Origin: Vulcanimicrobiota bacterium
GTDB lineage: Bacteria; Vulcanimicrobiota; Vulcanimicrobiia; Vulcanimicrobiales; Vulcanimicrobiaceae
Assembly: GCA_003155175.1 (NCBI GenBank)
Contig: PMFP01000093.1
Location: 247 to 6,389 of the forward strand
Reading direction: 5' to 3'
Length of the DNA stretch: 6,143 nt
The stretch's first letter is position 1, and each line of letters starts with the position of its first letter. The notes under the pieces are model-generated. The model did not search any database, was not told the DNA's origin, and worked only from the letters and a program-made list of their open reading frames with translations. Shown here one piece after another: positions 1 through 5,249 of the stretch. Both the position numbers and the translations under genes were made by a program.

Positions 1-593
1 GTCATGCCGGCCATGATGGCGAACGCGAAGTTCCACGGCGGGATGACGACCCCGACCCCGAGCGGGACGTACGCCAACCGGTTGTCCTCACGGGCGTAGG
101 GGACGAGCGCCGGCGGGTTCGCGAGGCGCAGGGCCTCGCGGGCGTAGAACTCGAGGAAGTCGATGGCCTCGCCGATGTCGCCGTCGGCCTCGGGCCACGT
201 CTTCCCGACCTCGAGAACCAGCAGCGCGTCGTACTCGAAGCGGCGCTGCCGCAACAACTCGGCCGCCTTGAAGATGTAACCGGCCCGCTCGGTAACGGAG
301 ACGCGCTTCCACGATTCGAACGCGCGAGCGGCAGCGTCGATTGCTTCCAATGCGTGCTCCTTGGAAGCCGAGCTCACCGAGCCGACGACCTCCGCCGGAT
401 TCGTGGGGTTGTACGAGCGTATCTTCCTCTCCGTCGAGATCGCCTTGCCGTCGATGACGAGCGGATACTGCGCGCCGAACGTCGCGCGAACCGCGGCGAG
501 CGCCGCGGACGCGGCAGCTGCGTCTTCGGGGTTCGTAAACGTCTTGACGACTTCGTTTTGAAACGGGGCAATGCGATCGAGCGTGGTGCTCAC
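1..593 (-). CDS. rocA: L-glutamate gamma-semialdehyde (delta-1-pyrroline-5-carboxylate) dehydrogenase, N-terminal part, cut by window edge
   Basis: This is the N-terminal 197 residues of an NAD(P)-dependent aldehyde dehydrogenase that oxidises glutamate semialdehyde (from proline or arginine breakdown) to glutamate in the cytoplasm. The frame is open to the left edge, so about 60% of a typical ~515-residue RocA/PruA-type enzyme lies outside. Visible landmarks are LVIDGK (residues 45-50), SYNPTNPAEVVG (60-71), the helix around FESWKRVSVTERAGYIFKAA (92-111), LLVLEVGKTWPEADGD (124-139) and VIPPWNFAFAIMAGM (183-197). Asn188 is the family's conserved catalytic Asn. The catalytic Cys and Glu lie beyond the edge. 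The start is GTG at 593, chosen because GGAAGGA stands 8 nt upstream and no ATG fits the N-terminus. It is divergent from lhgO. The family is clear; the choice between the names rocA and pruA is not, although no PutA-like proline dehydrogenase domain precedes it. Confidence 0.92.
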   Translation of the reverse strand, partial: MSTTLDRIAPFQNEVVKTFTNPEDAAAASAALAAVRATFGAQYPLVIDGKAISTERKIRSYNPTNPAEVVGSVSSASKEHALEAIDAAARAFESWKRVSVTERAGYIFKAAELLRQRRFEYDALLVLEVGKTWPEADGDIGEAIDFLEFYAREALRLANPPALVPYAREDNRLAYVPLGVGVVIPPWNFAFAIMAGM

Positions 594-601
594 GTGGTTC
601 G

Positions 602-608
602 TCCTTCC
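602..608 (-). promoter_or_regulatory. ribosome binding site of the P5C dehydrogenase gene
   Basis: On the minus strand GGAAGGA lies 8 nt before the GTG at 593-591. It is a strong Shine-Dalgarno match and supports this non-ATG start, since the frame has no ATG at the expected N-terminus. Confidence 0.75.
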
Positions 609-757
609 GGAAAGCGAGATGGCGCCGAGGCTGATTTTGCGCGGGCCGATGCTCCGCCGAGTTCGCCGGGGGATTCGCCATTGCTTGCTTGCCTTGCCGC
701 TTTGCGCCGACTCTTCCCGTAGCGGGCGGCGGGTGCGCGTGCGAGAATCGGGCACAT

Positions 758-1981
758 ATGACCTACGACATCGCAATCGTCGGCGGCGGCATCGTCGGCC
801 TGGCGACCGCGCGCGAATTGCTTGCCCGCCATCCCCATATGAAACTCGTCGTGCTCGAGAAAGAAGACGTCCTGGCCACCCACCAGACCGGCCACAATAG
901 CGGCGTCATCCATTCGGGCATCTATTACAAACCCGGATCGCTCAAGGCCAAGCTCTGCGTCGAAGGCCGGCGTCTGCTCTGGAGTTACTGCGACGCCAAG
1001 GGCATTCCGTACAAGGGCGTCGGAAAGCTCATCGTCGCCACTGAGGAGCGGGAACTGCCCCTCCTGGACGATCTCTATCGCCGCGGCCTCGAGAACGGCA
1101 TCGAGAACCTCGAAATCGTGGATGCCAAAGGCATCGCAAAGCGCGAACCGCAGTGTCGCGGACTCAAGGCCATCTTCTCGCCCGTGACCGGCATCGTGGA
1201 CTACGGCGTCGTGGCCCGCAGCTATGGCGCCGACGTGCTTGAGGCCGGCGGGACGATCGAGACCGGCCGCGAGGTCGCCGCGATCACGCGCAAAGGCGAC
1301 GCAACCGTGGTGCATGCGAAGGACGGCGATTACGAAGCGCGCTACGTCATCACGTGCGGCGGACTCCAGTCGGACCGCCTCGCAAAGATGACGGGCGGGA
1401 AAGCCGATCCGAAGATCGTCCCCTTCCGCGGCGATTACCTCATTCTCAAGCCCGAAAAGCGGGACATGATCAAGGGAAACATCTACCCCGTTCCGGATCC
1501 GAGCTTCCCGTTTCTCGGCGTGCATTTCACGCCACGCATGAACGGCGACGTATGGCTTGGTCCCAATGCCGTGTTGGCGTTTGCCCGCGAGGGCTACACG
1601 TTCACGACGATCGATCCACGGGATCTCTTCGAGACGCTGACCTATCCCGGATTCATCAAGCTTTCGACGCGATACATGGGCACCGGAATGGGCGAAATCT
1701 ATCGCGATCTCGTTCGCGGCGCCTACGTTAAGGCGCTCCAGCGCTATATTCCCGAGCTCGCCGTCGACGACACGTTGCCCGGTCCGTCGGGCGTGCGAGC
1801 GCAAGCGATGATGGCCGACGGCGAGATGGTCGACGACTTCGTCTTCGACGGCGACGAGCGCGTGGTGCACGTGCGCAACGCCCCCTCACCGGCCGCCACC
1901 TCGTCGCTGGCGATCGGGCGATACATCTCGGACGACGCCGACAAGCGCTTCGGGCTCGGCGCGACGCCGGCGGCCGTCTAG
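758..1981 (+). CDS. lhgO: L-2-hydroxyglutarate oxidase (FAD-dependent, DAO family)
   Basis: LhgO/YgaF oxidises L-2-hydroxyglutarate to 2-oxoglutarate using FAD. In characterised members the electrons pass to membrane quinones. The 407-residue product is close to the ~420 residues of E. coli LhgO. The FAD-binding Rossmann motif GGGIVG is at residues 9-14 and the acidic end of the second strand is in VVLEKE. Family-specific blocks follow in the expected order: HQTGHNSGVIHSGIYY, PFRGDYLIL, YPVPDPSFPFLGVHFT, LGPNAVLAFAREGY, GVRAQAM and, near the C-terminus, NAPSPAATSSLAIG. I chose the ATG at 758 because the Rossmann strand begins immediately after it; the frame is open further upstream but only with non-homologous sequence. 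No clear Shine-Dalgarno or consensus promoter precedes it, so short-leader or leaderless initiation is possible. It is divergent from the glutamate-producing P5C dehydrogenase gene and 4 nt upstream of a small membrane-protein gene. Confidence 0.95.
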   Translation: MTYDIAIVGGGIVGLATARELLARHPHMKLVVLEKEDVLATHQTGHNSGVIHSGIYYKPGSLKAKLCVEGRRLLWSYCDAKGIPYKGVGKLIVATEERELPLLDDLYRRGLENGIENLEIVDAKGIAKREPQCRGLKAIFSPVTGIVDYGVVARSYGADVLEAGGTIETGREVAAITRKGDATVVHAKDGDYEARYVITCGGLQSDRLAKMTGGKADPKIVPFRGDYLILKPEKRDMIKGNIYPVPDPSFPFLGVHFTPRMNGDVWLGPNAVLAFAREGYTFTTIDPRDLFETLTYPGFIKLSTRYMGTGMGEIYRDLVRGAYVKALQRYIPELAVDDTLPGPSGVRAQAMMADGEMVDDFVFDGDERVVHVRNAPSPAATSSLAIGRYISDDADKRFGLGATPAAV

Positions 1982-1985
1982 GTAC

Positions 1986-2357
1986 GTGCCGGGCGAACCC
2001 GCCGCGACGAAATCGCTGCCGTATGCGGGCGTGGCCGCCGTGGCGATCGGTTGCGGCGTCGCCGGCGTGCCGCTGGCGCCGATCAATCTCGCCCTAGCCG
2101 CGGTCGCCGTCTTCGTCAGCGCGGCCATCGTAGAAAATCGGGGCCCCATTACGGCCCCGATAGCGTTTTTCTTCGGATTCCTGTGCGCGATCGCCGTGGC
2201 TTACGCTCAACACTTCGACGCCGACCTCGTCACCACGGTTCTCGGAGCGCTTGCGGTCGGGGCGTCCGCCGCCCTCACGCTCGACCGCCCCAAAGCTCGG
2301 CCGGTCGTCGCGCTCGCGGGTCTCGTTCTGGGAGCCCTGCTCTTCTTGTTTTTTTAA
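1986..2357 (+). CDS. small hydrophobic membrane protein, unrecognised
   Basis: The predicted product has 123 residues and I do not recognise a family. It is strongly hydrophobic, with four or five candidate membrane segments at about residues 13-30, 31-49, 55-75, 80-98 and 106-123. The few charged residues are concentrated in short loops (for example ENRGP 50-54, HFDAD 76-80, LDRPKARP 99-106), as expected for an inner-membrane protein. It has no obvious signal peptide or catalytic motif. Third codon positions are strongly G/C-rich, as in the neighbouring lhgO, which argues that it is translated. It starts at GTG 1986, only 4 nt after the lhgO stop, with no good Shine-Dalgarno, so translational coupling to lhgO is likely. 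It ends in a run of Phe codons (TTG TTT TTT TAA), 5 nt from the converging rplQ end. Whether it has any role with LhgO is unknown. Confidence 0.68.
   Translation: MPGEPAATKSLPYAGVAAVAIGCGVAGVPLAPINLALAAVAVFVSAAIVENRGPITAPIAFFFGFLCAIAVAYAQHFDADLVTTVLGALAVGASAALTLDRPKARPVVALAGLVLGALLFLFF
2318..2355 (+). terminator. weak candidate terminator inside the end of the membrane-protein gene
   Basis: GGG-t-CTC (2318-2324) can pair with GAGCCC (2332-2337) around a 7-nt loop, with one bulged T. It is followed, after about 11 nt, by seven T residues at 2349-2355. The U-tract is too far from the stem for a textbook intrinsic terminator. It overlaps the last codons of the gene, so this may be chance. It is the only terminator-like structure I see between the converging transcription units. 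Confidence 0.25.
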
Positions 2358-2362
2358 AGGCG

Positions 2363-2716
2363 CTACTTCACGAGTTCGAGGATCGATAGTTCCGCCGCGT
2401 CGCCGTTGCGCACGCGCGACTTCGTGATGCGCGTGTAGCCTCCGTTGCGATCCTTGAGGGACGGCGCGATCTGCTCGACCAGTTTTTTCACCACGGCGGG
2501 CTCGGTGAGGAATTCGGCAACGTTGCGGCGCGCGGCCACGTCGCCGGCCATGGCGGTCGTGATCAGACGTTCCACGACCTTGCTGATTTCTTTCGCCTTG
2601 GTCGTCGTGGTTTCGATCTTCTCGTGCTTGAAGAACGACGTGGCCAGGTTACGCAACAGCGCCTTGCGGTGGCCGTCGGTGCGCGATAGGCGCTTGTACT
2701 TCATTTGATGCGGCAT
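2363..2716 (-). CDS. rplQ: 50S ribosomal protein L17 (bL17)
   Basis: bL17 is a bacteria-specific protein of the large ribosomal subunit. The 117-residue product has the usual length and the family hallmarks: KYKRLSRTDGHRKALLRNLA near the N-terminus, then HEKIETTTTKAKEISKVVERLIT, and the C-terminal GGYTRITKSRVRNGDAAELSILEL strand region. I chose the ATG at 2716 because the family begins with a short Met-x-His stretch before the KxxRL motif; an ATG four codons later is possible. It is the last gene of the operon, 22 nt after the rpoA stop. GGGAG lies about 18 nt upstream, too far for a good ribosome site, so coupling to rpoA translation is likely. Its stop faces that of the convergent membrane-protein gene, 5 nt away. 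Confidence 0.97.
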   Translation of the reverse strand: MPHQMKYKRLSRTDGHRKALLRNLATSFFKHEKIETTTTKAKEISKVVERLITTAMAGDVAARRNVAEFLTEPAVVKKLVEQIAPSLKDRNGGYTRITKSRVRNGDAAELSILELVK

Positions 2717-2738
2717 GTTTGGCTATCGTGTGCTCTCC

Positions 2739-3665
2739 CTACGCTTGGCGCAGCGAGAGTCCCCTCTCTGCGAGAACTTGTTGGATTTCGTCGAGCGACT
2801 TCTTACCGAAATTGCGCATCTTCATGATCTCGTCTTCGGTTAAATCGAGAAGTTCGGAGATGCGAGAGATTCCGGCGCGTTTGAGGCAATTGAACGAGCG
2901 GACGGAGAGATTGAGCGTGTCCACCGGGATGTCCCATTCGTTCGCCGGAGCTTCGGGAAGGGGCTCTTCGCGGTTGGTGAAGCCGACGAACAGGTCGAGC
3001 TGGTCCTGAATGATCGCCGCCGCGGTCGACAGCGCCTCGTCGGGCGTGATCGAGCCGTTGGTCTCGACTTCGATCGTGAGGCGGTCGAAATCCACGCTCT
3101 GACCCACGCGCGTGTCGTCCACCGTGAAGTTCACCTTGCGAATGGGCGAGAAGATCGAGTCGAGCGGAATGAGGCCGATCATGTGCTCTACGTTGCGCTG
3201 CTTGTCGGCCATGACGTAGCCGCGCCCCTTTTCCACGCCGATCTCCATGGACAACTTCGCGTCCTTCGCCGAGAGCGTCGCCAGGTGGTACGAGGGGTCG
3301 AGAATCTCGACGTCGGCATCGGGAGCGATGTCTGCGGCGGTGACGCTCTTCGATCCGCTCACGGAGAGCGAAAGAACCTTCGGCTCGTCCGTGTTCATCT
3401 TGACGGGCAGACCCTTGAGGTTGAGCATCAGCGCGATCGTGTCTTCGACCATTCCGTGAATGGTCGAGAACTCGTGCAGCACGCCGTCGATCTTCATGTA
3501 GGTCACCGCGGCTCCCGGAATCGATCCAAGCAGAATGCGCCGTAGCGCGTTTCCGAGGGTGATGCCGAAACCGCGCTCGAGCGGCTCGATGACGAACTTG
3601 GCGTAGTTCTCGCGGCGCTCGCGAACGTCGATGCTCGCTCCCGCGGGGATATCTAACGTGGTCAT
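2739..3665 (-). CDS. rpoA: DNA-directed RNA polymerase subunit alpha
   Basis: Alpha dimerises to nucleate RNA polymerase assembly, and its C-terminal domain contacts UP elements and activators. The product has 308 residues, a normal length for many bacteria (E. coli has 329). The N-terminal assembly domain covers about residues 1-230, with FVIEPLERGFGITLGNALRRILL (24-46) and the IHGMVEDTIALMLNLKGL region (69-86). A short linker precedes the C-terminal helix-hairpin-helix domain (~247-308), which contains LSVRSFNCLKRAGI and MRNFGKKSLDEIQQVLAERGLSLR. Arg256 and Asn259 correspond to the DNA-contacting Arg265 and Asn268 of E. coli. The ATG at 3665 fits the family N-terminus. An AAGGA lies about 14 nt upstream, inside the loop of a small hairpin. 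The gene sits 87 nt after rpsD and 22 nt before rplQ. Confidence 0.99.
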   Translation of the reverse strand: MTTLDIPAGASIDVRERRENYAKFVIEPLERGFGITLGNALRRILLGSIPGAAVTYMKIDGVLHEFSTIHGMVEDTIALMLNLKGLPVKMNTDEPKVLSLSVSGSKSVTAADIAPDADVEILDPSYHLATLSAKDAKLSMEIGVEKGRGYVMADKQRNVEHMIGLIPLDSIFSPIRKVNFTVDDTRVGQSVDFDRLTIEVETNGSITPDEALSTAAAIIQDQLDLFVGFTNREEPLPEAPANEWDIPVDTLNLSVRSFNCLKRAGISRISELLDLTEDEIMKMRNFGKKSLDEIQQVLAERGLSLRQA

Positions 3666-3666
3666 G

Positions 3667-3704
3667 GGTAACGTTTCGTTCCTTTGTCGCCGTTTACGTT
3701 ATCC
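3667..3704 (-). promoter_or_regulatory. hairpin enclosing the rpoA ribosome binding site
   Basis: On the minus strand the transcript can pair bases 3704-3696 with 3674-3667 (8 bp, one bulge at 3702), with a 21-nt loop at 3695-3675. The loop contains the only good Shine-Dalgarno (AAGGA, about 3685-3681), and the stem ends 1 nt before the rpoA ATG. Folding would present the ribosome site in a loop beside the start codon and shorten an otherwise long spacing. The pairing is visible in the sequence; any regulatory role is inference. Confidence 0.35.
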
Positions 3705-3752
3705 GCCCGTCACCGGACGATCGTACGCCTAACGGCAGCTTACTAGTGGTTT

Positions 3753-4409
3753 TTAGCGCGAATAATATTCGACGATCAACTGGATGTCGACCGGCGTATC
3801 GATCTGCTCGCGTGACGGTATTTGAGAAACCTTGCCTTCGTTGTTCTGATCGTTCCATTCCAGCCATTCGGGCGGACGGCGATTGCGCGCGACGTCCAGG
3901 TTGGCCTCGAACACCGGAGACTTGGTGCTCCGTTCCGAAATCGAGATCACGTCCCCGGGCTTGACGATGTAGGACGGTATGTTCACCGGCCGGCCGTTGA
4001 CGCGGAAGTGGCGGTGCGTCACGAGTTGTCGCGCCTGGGCGCGGCTGCTCGCGAGGTTCAGCCGATAGACGACGTTGTCCAAACGTCGTTCGAGCAGCTG
4101 CAGGAACGTGCGACCGGTCTGTCCGGGCACGCGAGCCGCTTCGCGGAAGTAGTTCGCGAACTGGGTTTCGTGCACGCCGTAGTAGCGACGCATCTTCTGC
4201 TTCTCGCGCAGCTGGCGACCGTATTCCGACGTCTTCGTGCGCGACTTTCCGGTCGTCTTCTGACCGGGCGCGGTTCCGCGACGTTCGACCGCGCACTTTT
4301 TCGTCAGGCAGCGGTCGCCCTTAAGGAAAAGTTTGATTTTTTCGCCGGTCTTGCTCGCGGCGGTTTCGCGCCGGCACAGACGACATACGGGACCATTGTA
4401 ACGCGACAT
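3753..4409 (-). CDS. rpsD: 30S ribosomal protein S4 (uS4), zinc-binding Cys4 form
   Basis: uS4 is a primary 16S rRNA-binding protein of the 30S body. In several bacteria it also represses its own operon. The 218-residue product is slightly longer than the usual 200-209. The N-terminus carries a Cys4 zinc knuckle, CRLC (Cys9, Cys12) then CLTKKC (Cys34, Cys39), as in Thermus-type S4. There are 21 residues between Cys12 and Cys34, about eight more than I recall for Thermus S4; the extra residues lie around TAASKTGE (16-23). The S4 RNA-binding domain is clear at about 108-160: RRLDNVVYRLNLASSRAQAR, RHFRVNGRPVNIPSYIVKPGD. The C-terminus, VEYYSR, is canonical. The ATG at 4409 is the family start, preceded by a modest purine-rich GAGAGAGAAG. 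It begins 24 nt after rpsK and precedes rpoA by 87 nt. Confidence 0.98.
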   Translation of the reverse strand: MSRYNGPVCRLCRRETAASKTGEKIKLFLKGDRCLTKKCAVERRGTAPGQKTTGKSRTKTSEYGRQLREKQKMRRYYGVHETQFANYFREAARVPGQTGRTFLQLLERRLDNVVYRLNLASSRAQARQLVTHRHFRVNGRPVNIPSYIVKPGDVISISERSTKSPVFEANLDVARNRRPPEWLEWNDQNNEGKVSQIPSREQIDTPVDIQLIVEYYSR

Positions 4410-4433
4410 ATCTTCTCTCTCGTACTTTACAAA

Positions 4434-4829
4434 CTAAACGCGACGGCGCTTGGGAGGGCGGCACCCGTTGTGGGGAATCGGCGTAACGTCCTTGATCATC
4501 GTAATCTCGAGGCCGGTCGCCTGAAGCGAGCGGATCGCCGCTTCGCGGCCGCCGCCCGGACCCTTGACGAGCACTTCGGTCTGCTTCATGCCGTGCTCCA
4601 TCGCCTTGCGGGCGGCAGCCTCGGCCGCCATCTGCGCGGCGAACGGCGTGGACTTCTTCGAACCTTTAAAGCCTAAGTTGCCTGCCGACGCCCACGACAC
4701 GACGTTGCCGTGCGTATCCGCGATGGTGACGATCGTGTTGTTGAACGACGCATGCACGTGAGCGACGCCCGAATGCACGTTCTTGATCTCGCGCTTGCGG
4801 CGCGTTTTCGTTTGCTTCTTAGCAGCCAA
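4434..4829 (-). CDS. rpsK: 30S ribosomal protein S11 (uS11), TTG start
   Basis: uS11 sits on the platform of the small subunit near the 3' end of 16S rRNA. The 131-residue product matches the family throughout: a basic N-terminus (KKQTKTRRKREIK), HVHASFNNTIVTIADTHGNV, SAGNLGFKGSKKSTPFAAQ, VLVKGPGGGREAAIRSLQ and the C-terminal DVTPIPHNGCRPPKRRRV. Asn121 in the PHNG motif corresponds to the residue that becomes isoaspartate in E. coli S11. The start is TTG at 4829: no in-frame ATG or GTG lies at the expected N-terminus, and GGAGA stands 5 nt upstream. It is the first gene of the local operon rpsK-rpsD-rpoA-rplQ. The usual upstream partner rpsM is absent; instead there is a long leader and a dedicated promoter. 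Confidence 0.98.
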   Translation of the reverse strand: MAAKKQTKTRRKREIKNVHSGVAHVHASFNNTIVTIADTHGNVVSWASAGNLGFKGSKKSTPFAAQMAAEAAARKAMEHGMKQTEVLVKGPGGGREAAIRSLQATGLEITMIKDVTPIPHNGCRPPKRRRV

Positions 4830-5023
4830 GTGATTCTCCGATGCCGCGCGGACGAAGGAGCCCGGCGCATGACCCTTTTCCTATCCTCGAACGACGAGGT
4901 GTCGTCGCCTCGACCCCCCGCGCGGGGATCTGTTACGCGAGCGCTCGGCGATTGCGTTCGCGACCTCGGCCGTCGGCCTGAGGCGGGCATGATGTGCCGC
5001 GACGCCCGAGAGAGGGGCGCCAA
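4830..5023 (-). promoter_or_regulatory. predicted 5' leader of the rpsK-rpsD-rpoA-rplQ mRNA, structured
   Basis: If transcription starts about 6-7 nt after the -10 element at 5035-5030, the leader is about 195 nt, with no convincing protein gene. Minus-strand hairpins I can pair by eye are: 5020-5015 with 5007-5002 (6 bp including one G-U, 7-nt loop, right at the 5' end); 4978-4975 with 4971-4968 (4 bp); 4930-4924 with 4918-4912 (7 bp including one G-U, 5-nt loop); and 4907-4902 with 4897-4892 (6 bp, 4-nt loop). The last competes with 4899-4895/4889-4885 and 4911-4908/4899-4896. Leaders of ribosomal-protein operons often bind one of the operon's own proteins, and S4 is a candidate here. That is inference from family knowledge; the leader resembles no class I recognise. 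Confidence 0.45.
4835..4839 (-). promoter_or_regulatory. ribosome binding site of rpsK
   Basis: On the minus strand GGAGA ends 5 nt before the TTG at 4829-4827. Its spacing decides the unusual TTG start, because no in-frame ATG exists nearby. Confidence 0.75.
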
Positions 5024-5029
5024 GACGCT

Positions 5030-5058
5030 ATGTTACCCGACCCCAGGGTCCAGGTCAA
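5030..5058 (-). promoter_or_regulatory. sigma-70-type promoter for the rpsK operon
   Basis: Reading the minus strand, TTGACC (5058-5053, five of six bases match the -35 consensus) is followed by exactly 17 bp and then TAACAT (5035-5030, four of six match the -10 consensus). It points toward rpsK, about 200 nt away, with no gene between. It lies downstream of a strong terminator, so it would be the main promoter for rpsK-rpsD-rpoA-rplQ. The predicted start is near 5023. The match is by eye only. Confidence 0.65.
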
Positions 5059-5122
5059 GCGCGTATGGCGCAGCAACGTGGAAGGGTCTCGTCTGGGACG
5101 TCGTAGGAGGGGAATCGCGACG

Positions 5123-5157
5123 CCGAGCGGGTGCGGCTCACAGGAGCGGCCGCTCGG
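5123..5157. repeat. two-tier inverted repeat (hairpin) upstream of the rpsK promoter
   Basis: CCGAGCGG (5123-5130) pairs perfectly with CCGCTCGG (5150-5157). Nested inside, GCTC (5136-5139) pairs with GAGC (5144-5147) around the tetraloop ACAG. No U-tract follows directly, so it does not look like a terminator on its own. It could be part of an RNA running rightward into the two terminator-like hairpins at 5163-5227, or a DNA site upstream of the -35. I cannot decide which. Confidence 0.5.
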
Positions 5158-5162
5158 GGGAG

Positions 5163-5188
5163 AACGGGGGGCCGTGCCGCCCCGTTTT
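5163..5188 (+). terminator. terminator-like hairpin, first of a tandem pair
   Basis: AACGGGG (5163-5169) pairs with CCCCGTT (5180-5186). Inside, GGC (5170-5172) pairs with GCC (5176-5178) around the loop CGT, with one bulged G at 5179. On the plus strand the stem runs into TTTT (5185-5188), giving a short U-tract. On the minus strand it is followed by TCT and then C-rich sequence, so it reads better as a plus-strand terminator. No plus-strand gene upstream would use it, which is why it is noted in the findings. Confidence 0.45.
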
Positions 5189-5190
5189 AC

Positions 5191-5228
5191 AAAGAGAGGC
5201 CCCGGCGTTACGCCGGGGCCTCTCTTTT
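5191..5228. terminator. strong bidirectional intrinsic terminator after the stalk/barrel gene
   Basis: AAAGAGAGGCCCCGGCG (5191-5207) pairs perfectly with its complement at 5211-5227: a 17-bp stem with a 3-nt loop (TTA). The stem has A/T-rich ends, so a CTCTCTTT tract follows the GC core in both directions. It begins 22 nt after the stop codon of the minus-strand envelope gene, whose transcript it most likely ends, insulating the rpsK promoter. It could equally stop plus-strand transcription. Confidence 0.85.
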
Positions 5229-5249
5229 CCCGATTTCGGGGGTGGTTAC

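Noticed and set aside
681..705. TTGC-rich microrepeat in the spacer before lhgO
   Set aside because: It is only a few imperfect copies, without symmetry, and not enough to call an operator or phase-variable tract.
590..1870. 426-codon open frame on the minus strand opposite lhgO
   Set aside because: High-GC antisense shadow. The plus-strand frame is an unmistakable full-length LhgO, and the antisense translation shows no family motif.
4673..4870. Minus-strand ATG at 4870 with a purine-rich AGGAAAAGGG upstream, as a possible leader peptide of about 65 residues
   Set aside because: The product is an Arg/Ser-rich out-of-frame shadow running through rpsK. There is no stop before rpsK that would make it a compact leader peptide.
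4830..5190. Possible RNase P RNA, SRP RNA or tmRNA in the gene-free stretch
   Set aside because: The key conserved blocks (GAGGAAAGTCC of RNase P, the CAGGTCCGGAAGG hairpin of SRP, the tmRNA ends) are absent on both strands. An isolated CAGGTC near 5051 lacks the GGAA loop.
4830..5249. Decayed rpsM upstream of rpsK
   Set aside because: No frame shows the S13 C-terminal motif (RGQRTxTNART-like) or any other S13 segment.
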